The translations under genes were made by a program, and so were the position numbers. A stretch of 64,000 nucleotides of DNA from UBA1275 sp002323515 (GTDB taxonomy: Bacteria > Bacteroidota > Rhodothermia > Balneolales > Balneolaceae): contig CAXGAH010000009.1 of NCBI GenBank assembly GCA_964007875.1, positions 10,399-74,398 on the forward strand, given 5' to 3'. The stretch's first letter is position 1; each line of letters begins with the position of its first letter. Positions 26,928 to 35,167 of the stretch are shown piece after piece. The notes beneath the pieces are model-generated. The model was given only the letters and a program-made list of their open reading frames with translations, was not told the DNA's origin and ran no database searches.

Positions 26928-27899
26928 ATGAAATTAAATCTCTATCAAAAAACTGCTTTAAGCACCATATCAGCTACTCTATTTCTAATCATGGTGGGAG
27001 GAATAGTCCGAGCTGCGGGCGCTGGATTAGGTTGCCCTGATTGGCCAAAGTGCTATGGGTTATGGATACCTCCTATGCATGTGTCAGATCTGCCTTCACG
27101 GTTTGATGTAGACAGTTTCAATGCATTTAAAACATGGATCGAGTATTTGAATAGGCTAATAGGGGTGTTAGTTGGGTTTTTTATCGCCGCTAATTTTTTA
27201 ACCTCCCTTAGATATCGTAGATCTAAACCAAGTGTTACGATATCTTCTTTACTAGCATTGATTCTAGTATTGTTTCAAGCGTGGCTTGGTGGGCAGGTGG
27301 TGCGCTCTGGGCTCGCTTCAGGTATGATAACCCTACATATGCTACTGGCAATGATTATTGTAGGAGTACTGTTATATGCAAGTTTTAAGTCAAAAGAAAA
27401 TTTTGTTGAATTGCAGATGAGTCAAAAATCAAAACAACGATTTTTACAATTAGGTATCGGTATTGGTGTTTTAAGCATAATACAAATGGTACTTGGAACC
27501 CAGGTTCGTGAGTCTATTGACGTGGTGAAAGTGGGGATGAGTTTGACAGACCGAAGTCTATGGATTGAGCAGTTAGGAATAGTCTATAAAATTCATAGAA
27601 GTTTCTCTTGGCTTTTACTTATTACAATAGCGCTGCTTTCTTATCGTGTTTATAGGTTTTCAAAGGATCAATCAGAAGCAAGTTATAGTGGTAAAAAAGG
27701 GTTTATTCTACTTGGCTATGCCATTCCTATCGGGGTTATGTCTCAAGTTATGATTGGGATAGGCCTTCAATGGTTAGATATGCCTGGAGTATTGCAGGTA
27801 CTTCACCTTCTCGGTGTGGCTTTACTCTTATCTGTCATTTTTATTTTTGTGCTTATTCTATCACAGCGTACTAGAGCTTTTGAAGAAGTTGGTTCATAA
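26928..27899 (+). CDS. ctaA: Heme A synthase (COX15/CtaA family)
   Basis: Oxidises the heme O methyl group to make heme A. 323 residues with eight transmembrane helices in two related halves. The loop GAGLGCPDWPKCYG after helix 1 is typical. His ligands are visible in WIEYLNRLIG (E), LHMLLAMIIVG, IHRSFSWLLL and LHLLGVALLL. It is divergent from ctaB and convergent with a MerR gene, overlapping it by 29 bp. Points to an aa3-type cytochrome oxidase elsewhere. Confidence 0.94.
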   Translation: MKLNLYQKTALSTISATLFLIMVGGIVRAAGAGLGCPDWPKCYGLWIPPMHVSDLPSRFDVDSFNAFKTWIEYLNRLIGVLVGFFIAANFLTSLRYRRSKPSVTISSLLALILVLFQAWLGGQVVRSGLASGMITLHMLLAMIIVGVLLYASFKSKENFVELQMSQKSKQRFLQLGIGIGVLSIIQMVLGTQVRESIDVVKVGMSLTDRSLWIEQLGIVYKIHRSFSWLLLITIALLSYRVYRFSKDQSEASYSGKKGFILLGYAIPIGVMSQVMIGIGLQWLDMPGVLQVLHLLGVALLLSVIFIFVLILSQRTRAFEEVGS

Positions 27900-28203
27900 A
27901 AATTCTCACTTCCGTTAAATTCTTTCGCATCTCCGGGGTAAGTGCCGATTGAGTATGTAAGGCTTTGGTTGGATCCATACTTTTTAAGACTTTTTTTACT
28001 CCATCACTAGTAAACTTTTGGTCTTCAACCAACCCTTTGATCTTGAAGATAAGTGCTACATCTTCATCTGTATAGGCGCGATTTCCCGCGCTATTTTTTT
28101 TTGGTTTAAGCTCTTGGTATGTTTTTTCCCAATTTCTTAACACATGTGGGGGTAAGTTGGTTAGTGTACTTACCTCGCCCATAGAATAATACAATTTTTT
28201 CAT
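27871..28203 (-). CDS. MerR-family transcriptional regulator, short
   Basis: 110 residues. The N-terminal winged helix is MGEVSTLTNLPPHVLRNWEKTY, with the GNRAYTDEDVALI wing. The C-terminal dimerisation helix is brief and no sensor cysteines are present, so it resembles the short regulators common in Bacteroidota. It overlaps the 3' end of the convergent ctaA by 29 bp. The target is unknown. Confidence 0.88.
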   Translation of the reverse strand: MKKLYYSMGEVSTLTNLPPHVLRNWEKTYQELKPKKNSAGNRAYTDEDVALIFKIKGLVEDQKFTSDGVKKVLKSMDPTKALHTQSALTPEMRKNLTEVRIFMNQLLQKL

Positions 28204-28276
28204 AGCCTATATAAAGTGTATTTTATAACTCTGTAAAAGTACGTTTTTTATTTTAGAATCAATAAAATCGTTTGTT

Positions 28277-29227
28277 GTGAACCCAGCTACCGAACATCAA
28301 GGTCTAGAACTTAGCATTGTAGTTCCTCTTTACAATGAAGAAGAATCACTTCCCGAATTAGTCGATCAAATAAAACGAGCATTGCCCTTTAGAAGCTTTG
28401 AACTCATCTTTGTGGACGATGGGTCAACGGACGCATCATGGAATATCATTGAGCAATTAGTTGAGGCTAATAACCAGATAAAGGGTATCTCACTGGGTGT
28501 AAACCAGGGCAAGAGTTACGCATTACAGGCAGGTTTTAACGAGATTCAAGGGCAATATATCGTTACGATGGATGCTGATCTACAAGACGATCCAGCTGAA
28601 ATAGAACAAATGATACGTACCTTGGAATCGGGTTATGATCTTGTTAGCGGTTGGAAGAAAGAACGATTTGACCCAGTAAGTAAAACCATACCATCTAAAT
28701 TTTTTAATTGGGTTACACGAAGAGCTGCTGGCATCCATTTACATGACTTCAATTGTGGTTTGAAAGCCTATAGAGCAGATGTTTTAACTCACATTCAGTT
28801 GTATGGAGAATTACATCGATACATTCCTTTATTAGCGAAAAGAGCAGGTTTTGGACGAATTACAGAGCAAGTTGTCCAGCATAGAGCAAGGAAATATGGT
28901 ACTACAAAATTTGGATTGTCCAGATTTATCAACGGTTTTTTGGATTTGATAACCATTCTTTTTGTTCAGAAATATCTGCAAAAACCCATGCATTTCTTTG
29001 GAACCATTGGTATTTTAATGATGGCTGTTGGTTCTCTTATCAACCTTTACATGGCAGGAATTCGGATTTTTTATAATGCAGGAATAGGCAACCGACCTTT
29101 ACTATTTCTCGGAATTTTGTTAATGGTTTTAGGTGTTCAATTCTTATCCACCGGTTTTTTAGGCGAGCTTATCAACAAGAATCACATTCACAATAGACAA
29201 CCAATTATCAGGAAACGGAGTGAATAA
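28277..29227 (+). CDS. GT2 polyprenyl-phosphate glycosyltransferase, DPM/GtrB type
   Basis: 316 residues. N-terminal GT-A domain with VPLYNEEESLPELV, DDGSTD and the DADLQDD metal motif near residue 94, then KAGFGR and the RKYGTTKFGLSR segment typical of dolichol-phosphate-mannose synthase relatives. Two C-terminal transmembrane helices (about 238-260 and 272-295). It likely transfers a sugar to undecaprenyl phosphate. Start is GTG at 28277; no in-frame ATG lies near. Sugar and downstream pathway unknown. Confidence 0.88.
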   Translation: MNPATEHQGLELSIVVPLYNEEESLPELVDQIKRALPFRSFELIFVDDGSTDASWNIIEQLVEANNQIKGISLGVNQGKSYALQAGFNEIQGQYIVTMDADLQDDPAEIEQMIRTLESGYDLVSGWKKERFDPVSKTIPSKFFNWVTRRAAGIHLHDFNCGLKAYRADVLTHIQLYGELHRYIPLLAKRAGFGRITEQVVQHRARKYGTTKFGLSRFINGFLDLITILFVQKYLQKPMHFFGTIGILMMAVGSLINLYMAGIRIFYNAGIGNRPLLFLGILLMVLGVQFLSTGFLGELINKNHIHNRQPIIRKRSE

Positions 29228-29253
29228 GATACTACTACTGTGTTTGGTTTCGT

Positions 29254-30261
29254 CTACGCGACAGAATTTTTTCTGTGAAAAGAGACAGGGACTAAACTAA
29301 GGGTTGATCTCAAACGGTCCTTCTTTTCAATTATATCTAATATTGTTTGGATGCTAAGTCTTCCGAGCTCCTCAAAATCAGTTTTTATGGAACTAAGATT
29401 GGGTTGGAGTTGATAGCATACTGGTAAGTTATCATAGCCAATAATAGAAACATCACGTGGAATTTGTAACCCTGCGTTTGTAGCCGCGATACTAAAACCA
29501 GCAGCCATCAAATCATTACTAAAGAAAATTCCTTGCGGCTGTTGGATACTATGTTGAAAGGACTCAAAAGATTTGTATCCACTGTCAAAAGTGAAATCAC
29601 CTTGAACATCCCAAACCACCTCTAGATTATGGTGCATACAATAATCTTTGAACCCATTAGCACGAAAACTACTTTCTGCTTTACCCGAAGGTCCTTTTAC
29701 AATACCCACTTTTTTCATGTTTCGCTGATCAAAACATTCAGCAGCAACAAAGCCCCCTGAGTACCCATCAAAGGTAATGGTCGGTAGGATAGGGTTTTCA
29801 ATAAGGCCATTGGAGATAATAGGAATGGAAATTTGAGCTTTATTTAAGTCTTCCAATAGCTTTTTATAATCTTTATGTTCCATTGTCGGCACAAAAAGTG
29901 CGATCCCATCTACTTGATGCTGAATTCGAGCAGTAATAATATCAAATAGACTCTTCTCGTGTTGATTCGCACTAATCATGGATAAATTTACGTCTAACTT
30001 TGCAGCCGCATTGAAATATCCTGTATAGGCCGAGGCATAAAATTCACCATGAGCCAGTTCCGAAATGAGAACGATATCCTTAGTACCATTGGAATACATA
30101 GGAATCTGGTTTTTGTTGAATGAATATTCCAATTCTTCAGCCACTTGTACAATTCTTCTTTGTACATCTAGGCTAATTTTATTGGTTCCATTTAATACTC
30201 TAGAGACGGTTGAAATAGAGTACCCAGTTTTCTCCGCAATGTGTTTTAGTGTAATTCTCAT
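29254..30261 (-). CDS. LacI-family transcriptional regulator
   Basis: 335 residues. N-terminal HTH with hinge: MRITLKHIAEKTGYSISTVSRVLNGTNKIS. The periplasmic-binding-protein-like sensor follows and carries GIFFSNDLMAAGFSIAA and DVSIIGYDNLP. It is divergent from a truncated sugar MFS gene 148 bp away, so its original target was probably that sugar-uptake locus. With the transporter broken, the ligand cannot be read here. Confidence 0.93.
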   Translation of the reverse strand: MRITLKHIAEKTGYSISTVSRVLNGTNKISLDVQRRIVQVAEELEYSFNKNQIPMYSNGTKDIVLISELAHGEFYASAYTGYFNAAAKLDVNLSMISANQHEKSLFDIITARIQHQVDGIALFVPTMEHKDYKKLLEDLNKAQISIPIISNGLIENPILPTITFDGYSGGFVAAECFDQRNMKKVGIVKGPSGKAESSFRANGFKDYCMHHNLEVVWDVQGDFTFDSGYKSFESFQHSIQQPQGIFFSNDLMAAGFSIAATNAGLQIPRDVSIIGYDNLPVCYQLQPNLSSIKTDFEELGRLSIQTILDIIEKKDRLRSTLSLVPVSFHRKNSVA

Positions 30262-30369
30262 ATCAAGTTAACATGAATTTAATTTACACATTTAATCAAT
30301 ATAATGGTATTTCTTAGTTTAATTACTCATTCCAATTGCACCGATGTGAAGCAACTCATGAGAATTATG

Positions 30370-30377
30370 TACATTTG
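30370..30377 (+). promoter_or_regulatory. Candidate -7 element for the truncated MFS gene
   Basis: TACATTTG matches TAnnTTTG and lies 33 bp before the MFS ATG. No good -33 box is present. A palindromic CTCATGAG at 30355-30362 just upstream may be part of a LacI operator. Confidence 0.25.
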
Positions 30378-30409
30378 AGTATGAGTGAAAAATACAAAAT
30401 AGATTAGGT

Positions 30410-30642
30410 ATGCAGAATCGCTCCCCACTGTGCTACACATTTATCGTTTCAATAGGTGGCTTTTTGTTTGGATTTGATGCATCCGTGATTTCTGGTGCCA
30501 TAGTTTATTTAGATACCTTATTCGAACTATCCAGCTTATCTAAAGGCTGGATTGTAAGTGCCCTGGCTTTTTCCGCTATGTTTGCTATGTTGGGAGGAGG
30601 GGTGTTGAGTGATCGAGTAGGAAGAAAACATAGCGTAAAAAG
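30410..30642 (+). pseudogene. Truncated MFS sugar transporter, 5' fragment
   Basis: The first about 76 codons match the start of sugar-porter MFS proteins: ATG, helix 1 (TFIVSIGGFLFGFDASVISGAI), helix 2 and the conserved loop GGVLSDRVGRKH. The normal protein would continue for about 350 residues, but the frame then reads antisense through a tRNA-Glu gene whose 3' end is at 30643. The cut lies within about 10 bp of that tRNA end. The divergent LacI gene is intact. This is a remnant or a junction artefact, not a working transporter. Confidence 0.85.
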
Positions 30643-30715
30643 TACCGCGTACGGGATTCGAACCCGTGCTACCGCCGTGAAAGGGCGGCGTCCTAGGCCT
30701 CTAGACGAACGCGGC
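30643..30715 (-). tRNA. tRNA-Glu(TTC), copy 1
   Basis: Full cloverleaf on the minus strand. The acceptor is GCCGCGT with ACGCGGT (G1-U72 wobble), discriminator A73. The anticodon loop CTTTCAC gives TTC. The T-loop has G57. CCA is not encoded. The truncated MFS gene ends against its 3' end. Confidence 0.95.
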
Positions 30716-30729
30716 ATTTTTTCATTTTG

Positions 30730-30804
30730 GGAGCCCGATGGGAATTGAACCCACGGCCTCCAGGGCCACAACCTGGCGCTCTAACCGACTGAGCTACGGG
30801 CTCC
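30730..30804 (-). tRNA. tRNA-His(GTG)
   Basis: Minus-strand cloverleaf with acceptor GAGCCCG and CGGGCTC, and the anticodon loop TTGTGGC giving GTG. The extra G(-1) at 30804 faces discriminator C73 at 30730, the His identity pair. CCA is not encoded. Confidence 0.96.
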
Positions 30805-30809
30805 ATAAA

Positions 30810-30885
30810 TGGTACCGCGTACGGGATTTGAACCCGTGCTACCGCCGTGAAAGGGCGGCGTCCTAGGCCTCTAGACGAACGCGGC
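30810..30885 (-). tRNA. tRNA-Glu(TTC), copy 2
   Basis: Same tRNA body as copy 1 (30813-30885) except one T-loop base, A57 instead of G57. Unlike copy 1 it is followed by an encoded CCA (30810-30812). Anticodon TTC. Confidence 0.95.
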
Positions 30886-30920
30886 AGGTCATTAAATCAA
30901 ACAATTAAAGAAAGTATGTG

Positions 30921-30991
30921 AGGCGACAGGCGGATTCGAACCGCCGTAGAAGGTTTTGCAGACCTCTGCCTAGCCACTCGGCCATGTCGCC
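30921..30991 (-). tRNA. tRNA-Cys(GCA)
   Basis: Minus-strand cloverleaf of 71 nt. The acceptor is GGCGACA with TGTCGCC, and U73 is the Cys identity discriminator. The anticodon loop CTGCAAA gives GCA. CCA is not encoded. Confidence 0.95.
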
Positions 30992-31329
30992 ATTTACAGT
31001 AGGTAGTCGCCTTAGGCGCCACAGAGTACATTCATTAATTTCAAAGATTTCAAAAATACGAGATAATCCTGCTATTGTAAACAATAAAGTTTAAAATTTT
31101 AAAAGATTGGAATCGGTAAATATGAAGGTGCAGAGGAAACCTTAAAGCTAGTAGATAAGTAAAGTAATAATGGTAGACTTAAATCTACCTTAGACTGGGA
31201 GACAACCCAGAAGTTATTGAAGGAACAGATAAGTAAGAATTGAGAGTAATTGTTATACCATAGTTTTACCTTTGAAAAGGTAAAAAAAGCCAAGTAATTG
31301 TTAACATGCTACTTAGCTTTTATTATTTG
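30992..31329. other. 338-bp gap between tRNA genes
   Basis: An AT-rich spacer between tRNA-Cys and tRNA-Arg. It holds one open frame on the minus strand (31099-31293, 64 codons) with no recognisable domain and no start signal, which I do not call a gene. The only structure I support is the terminator hairpin at 31282-31320. Confidence 0.6.
31282..31320 (-). terminator. Terminator after the tRNA-Pro/tRNA-Arg pair
   Basis: AAAGC-C-AAGTA (31286-31296) pairs with TACTT-A-GCTTT (31310-31320) around a 13-nt loop, with one C/A mismatch. On the minus strand it is followed by about seven U residues, fitting termination downstream of tRNA-Arg. Confidence 0.65.
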
Positions 31330-31403
31330 TACGCCCATCAGGACTCGAACCTGAAACCTATTGCTTAGAAGGCAATTGCTCTATCCAGTTGAGCTATGGG
31401 CGC
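31330..31403 (-). tRNA. tRNA-Arg(TCT)
   Basis: Minus-strand cloverleaf of 74 nt. The acceptor is GCGCCCA with TGGGCGT (G1-U72), discriminator A73. The anticodon loop CTTCTAA gives TCT, reading AGA. CCA is not encoded. Confidence 0.95.
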
Positions 31404-31429
31404 ATACTCATAGAAGAGATGATTAAAAG

Positions 31430-31503
31430 TCGGGGAGACAGGATTTGAACCTGCGACCCTTCGCTCCCAAAGCGAATGCGCTACCGGACTGCGCCACTCC
31501 CCG
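31430..31503 (-). tRNA. tRNA-Pro(TGG)
   Basis: Minus-strand cloverleaf of 74 nt. The acceptor is CGGGGAG with CTCCCCG, discriminator A73. The anticodon loop TTTGGGA gives TGG. CCA is not encoded. It is 26 bp before tRNA-Arg and probably in one transcript with it. Confidence 0.95.
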
Positions 31504-31648
31504 ATTAATCAAACACCAAAGATACTGCAATATTTACTCTGATGACAAGCTAAATATGAAATTTATTTAAAGGCATAAAGATAGGTACAACAAGCGGCCT
31601 ATTTATAACTCAAAAGGTTTTAGTTGCAACGCTTAGGCTAACAGGTGG

Positions 31649-32944
31649 CTAATTTTTGAGTATTGCTTGAACATAATTCGTCCAGCTCATCTTTTCTGCA
31701 GCTTTGCGAACATGTTTCCGTTCAATAGGCTGGTCAATCGATTTGAGCATTATTTGAGCCATTGATTCAGTATTGGCAGCATCGGCTAAGTATCCGTTGT
31801 ATCCATCTTTAATAGTCTCTGGAAAGTGTCCAACATGGGTGGCTAAAATGGGTAATTCAAAATTGTAGGTGAGTGATTCAACGCCAGAAGGCGTGGCTGT
31901 TTCATAAAATAATATACTTGAATCAGCCACTTGGAAATACTTGTGAACATCTTCGTTAGGGATGAAGGTGTTTATTACGACAGTCCGGTCTTCAATACTT
32001 AAGGCTTTTATACGTTCAAGCGGTCTGTAATTCCGCTCATCAGAACCCTTTGATAAAAGTATCCTTTTAAGGCCAATAAACAGAACATTTTTCAGTTTGG
32101 TTGTCCATTTGTTAGGATCTAAGGTCGTCCAAAATTCCTCCCCACAAATCAAGAAGCTCACATCATCCCGTGACTTTACTACTTCTGAGAACGCTTCAAT
32201 GGCCATGTGTAAGCCTTTATATTTCCGGATAAAGCCAAAAAACAAAAATACATGTTTATTTAGCCCGAATTCTTTTTTAAATGCCTCGACATTAAATGTT
32301 GGGTCAGGGACATATAAGTCATACACTGGATGATACAATTTAATGACCGTTTTCCCAGGATTGGATTTTTTTGCTGTTTCAGTATCATCCCCAACGCGTT
32401 CACCTGATTCATTTACATTAAAGCGTTGATTGGGATAAAGTGATTTAAGTTCATCAATCGTTTTATATGAGTGGGTCAGGTAGGTATTAGCAGGCTTAAT
32501 GCCATATTGCGTACATAGATCATCTATTTTGCTTCCCTCTTTTTGCTGAACAAAATGTAGGTCAAAGATAATTTCTGCGGAACTCATCTCAGAGAGTTTG
32601 CGGGCGATGACCCCCATCGGTAGCCCCTGAATAGCAATAGCCCATTGGAAGATCACCTTATCAGGCTTTATGCCTGCGATGAACTTTGCGGTTTGTAACC
32701 AACTAAAAGGGTTATTGTAATTCGTTAGATAGTGAATCTTAATACTACTATCCTCCATGAAACCAATTTTTGAGCTAGTATCCTCGAACTTTCGTGGTAT
32801 AATTGAGGGATACTGTTGGGTCCACGATACAATATGAATTTCATGGTCGGTCTCTGCATCCAATGTTTTAGCTAAAGAAGTATTGTAATTAGCAATACCA
32901 CCTTTAAACCTCGGACCGGGACCAAAGCATACAATTCTACCCAT
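31649..32944 (-). CDS. GT4-like glycosyltransferase
   Basis: 431 residues from the ATG at 32944, 4 bp after the upstream SDR stop. A further in-frame Met 13 codons upstream would overlap the SDR gene. The N terminus MGRIVCFGPGPRFKGGIANYNTSLAKTL is the acceptor Rossmann with its GGI loop. The donor half has LFFGFIRKYKGLHMAIEAF, SFLICGE, and SSILFYETATPSGVESLTYNFELPILA. The SDR/GT pair is isolated, so it may be a small polysaccharide or glycolipid module. Acceptor unknown. Confidence 0.85.
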   Translation of the reverse strand: MGRIVCFGPGPRFKGGIANYNTSLAKTLDAETDHEIHIVSWTQQYPSIIPRKFEDTSSKIGFMEDSSIKIHYLTNYNNPFSWLQTAKFIAGIKPDKVIFQWAIAIQGLPMGVIARKLSEMSSAEIIFDLHFVQQKEGSKIDDLCTQYGIKPANTYLTHSYKTIDELKSLYPNQRFNVNESGERVGDDTETAKKSNPGKTVIKLYHPVYDLYVPDPTFNVEAFKKEFGLNKHVFLFFGFIRKYKGLHMAIEAFSEVVKSRDDVSFLICGEEFWTTLDPNKWTTKLKNVLFIGLKRILLSKGSDERNYRPLERIKALSIEDRTVVINTFIPNEDVHKYFQVADSSILFYETATPSGVESLTYNFELPILATHVGHFPETIKDGYNGYLADAANTESMAQIMLKSIDQPIERKHVRKAAEKMSWTNYVQAILKN

Positions 32945-32948
32945 TGTA

Positions 32949-33998
32949 TTAACTTCGGGTATATTTAGAGGTTGCAACATCAAACACGCGCTTCATGCCC
33001 TGTTCGAGTGAAAGTTTTGGCTTCCATCCTAAGGATTCGTGTACATAATCTATATTGGCATAACGCGAATGCACACCAACTGGTTTGTCTAGCAATGGTT
33101 TAATCTCAGGAGCATATCCAGCAAAAGAGGTGAATACCTCTATTAAATCTAAAAAGGAGGTCAGTTGACCTGATCCGATATTAACTGCATGCCCATCTTT
33201 AATGTGATCCATTGCAAGTAATGTGCAATCCATCACATCTTCAATATGAACAAAATCACGACCTTGTTTACCAGAACCCCATACTTCGAAAGGATTTTCT
33301 AATAGAGCGGCTCTTCTAGCAATGGCAGGTACAGGATAACTTAAGTCTTGATCTTCCCCATAACCCGAGAATGGTCGTATACAAGTTACAGAAACCCCAT
33401 AATGAGAGGCCGCTATAGACGCCAAATATTCTCCTGTCAATTTAGTCCAACCATAGGTCATATCAGGCTGACCCATCTTCTTAAAATCTATATCCGATTC
33501 CCTCAATGCAATAGCGTCAGATTCCGTTTGAAGGTTTACTGGGTAAGCCGCGCTTGAACTTGGATACAAGACACGGCTAGGCTTATGAAGACAAATCCAT
33601 CTAAAAAATAATGCGTCAATAGCCAAATCGAGTGCTACTTTCATTGGATCTCCATCGATTGTTGCTCGGCCACCAACGATAGCTGCAAAATGGAACACGT
33701 CAGTGAAATGGTCGATATCTAGGGCAAAATATTCAGAAAGGTAATCTTCTCGTTCAACAAGGCCATTCAAAATTGAACGGATGTTTTCATTGATAAAAAT
33801 AATTCTTTTGTCATCACCAAAATATTCAACGTTCCCCTCCTTGTGTTTGGCAATGCCTGGATCTAACCACTGAGTTGGATGAGTGCCAACCGATAAGTCA
33901 TCTATTACTAATAAGGTGTCTTGCGTGGTAGAATAGAGTCTTTTTACAAAATTACGCCCAACAAAACCGCAACCGCCTGTGATAAGATGGTACTTCAT
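32949..33998 (-). CDS. NAD-dependent nucleotide-sugar epimerase/dehydratase, extended SDR
   Basis: 349 residues with GGCGFVGRNFVK at 8-19, the catalytic MTYGWTKLTGEY (YxxxK) near 178, and RPFSGYGEDQDL. It resembles UDP-glucuronate/GDP-mannose epimerase-type SDRs that prepare sugars for surface glycans. The partner GT4 starts 4 bp downstream. The actual nucleotide sugar cannot be decided. Confidence 0.87.
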   Translation of the reverse strand: MKYHLITGGCGFVGRNFVKRLYSTTQDTLLVIDDLSVGTHPTQWLDPGIAKHKEGNVEYFGDDKRIIFINENIRSILNGLVEREDYLSEYFALDIDHFTDVFHFAAIVGGRATIDGDPMKVALDLAIDALFFRWICLHKPSRVLYPSSSAAYPVNLQTESDAIALRESDIDFKKMGQPDMTYGWTKLTGEYLASIAASHYGVSVTCIRPFSGYGEDQDLSYPVPAIARRAALLENPFEVWGSGKQGRDFVHIEDVMDCTLLAMDHIKDGHAVNIGSGQLTSFLDLIEVFTSFAGYAPEIKPLLDKPVGVHSRYANIDYVHESLGWKPKLSLEQGMKRVFDVATSKYTRS

Positions 33999-34102
33999 GA
34001 TTTAAATATTCTCTTAAAATTCCTGATTAAACTATTTAAGGATGTCTAAAATAATAGCTGTATTTTTAAATGTAATTTAAGCCAATAAGACCTAGGAAGC
34101 GA

Positions 34103-35164
34103 ATGAAAATCTGTCCAAAAAAACCAAAGCGATTCAATCTAACAGACTCAATTTTACTCAAAATAAGCATTTTATGGGTGTGTGTTGGATGGCACGGAGG
34201 TATTTATGCTCAGGACTTACAAGTTTCCATGACCGGCAAGGCGGAGCCAACTATTTTTATAGAAACTTTGGATGCTGAAAATAAAGTCACGATTTCGGAT
34301 GAATCGGGTTATGTATTACAGCAGTTTGATTATGATTTTCCTTCCAGCAAAGATCCTTCTTTTTTAGTTTATGGAAGCCCATTTGGAAGTATTATTCGAG
34401 AAAACATTGCTAACTTTTTATGGATAAATCGACAAGGACAAATCATACACAGCGAATCCAATAGTTCCGGTTCCGAAGATGGAGAAGCCGTCTCAGAATT
34501 AGCAACTGATCCACAATTTCGAACCTATGTAATATACAATCCAAAAATAGTTTTCGGTAACTCAATAGGTTCCTCGGCACAAATTATCACCTCAGATAAG
34601 CGATCTGTTTCACTTCATTACAGCACAAGCAGGCAATTACGCAGAGTGTTTGTTTCCAGCAACGGAGCCTTCGTTGCTATAGTTACCGCCCAAGATGGAC
34701 TGGATGATGTAGTTAAGGTATTCGATCGTTATGGAAATTCCATTGCTCAATGGGAGTTTTCGCAACCAGTTGAAGGGGTTGAGTTTTCTGAGGACGGTCG
34801 ATACCACACTTTGTTTTCAGGTAGTAGAGTAGGAGTTTACGATTCGCACAATTCACAAAGAATAGGTAGCTCATCTATTAGGGGTAATTCCATTTTAACT
34901 GCAGCGTATTTACCATCAAAAAGTACCATAGCAGTGCTCACAGCCGATGTTATAGGCATTCGAGTGTATGATTCGGGTATAGACATACGTTTCTATCCAA
35001 CCGTAACCGATGTAGAATTGCACTCAATTAATGTTGCAGAGCGACGAATTTCAAAACAAACCATTGCTATTTCTGTAACAGAGCAACTCTCACCAATATA
35101 TTTTACTCACAAAGACAATCGCCTTTTAATGAAAGGATTGGCAACCGAGTTTACTGTAAACTAA
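34103..35164 (+). CDS. Secreted propeller-like protein, unknown
   Basis: 353 residues. The N-terminal hydrophobic stretch (LLKISILWVCVGWHGGIYAQ) reads as a signal peptide. The rest is a series of beta-strand pairs rich in V, S and D with loops such as DRYGNSIAQWEF and FSEDGRYHTLFSGSRVGVYDS, like a six- or seven-bladed propeller. Convergent with clpC, 3 bp apart. No enzymatic motif. Function unknown. Confidence 0.6.
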   Translation: MKICPKKPKRFNLTDSILLKISILWVCVGWHGGIYAQDLQVSMTGKAEPTIFIETLDAENKVTISDESGYVLQQFDYDFPSSKDPSFLVYGSPFGSIIRENIANFLWINRQGQIIHSESNSSGSEDGEAVSELATDPQFRTYVIYNPKIVFGNSIGSSAQIITSDKRSVSLHYSTSRQLRRVFVSSNGAFVAIVTAQDGLDDVVKVFDRYGNSIAQWEFSQPVEGVEFSEDGRYHTLFSGSRVGVYDSHNSQRIGSSSIRGNSILTAAYLPSKSTIAVLTADVIGIRVYDSGIDIRFYPTVTDVELHSINVAERRISKQTIAISVTEQLSPIYFTHKDNRLLMKGLATEFTVN

Positions 35165-35167
35165 TAG

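Noticed and set aside
30643..30885. Direct repeats that could be read as a repeat array or CRISPR
   Set aside because: The repeats are two tRNA-Glu genes with full cloverleaf pairing; there is no spacer series.
31099..31293. 64-codon minus-strand frame between tRNA genes
   Set aside because: No domain, no ribosome binding site, and the 3' flank is a terminator. Most likely chance in AT-rich spacer.
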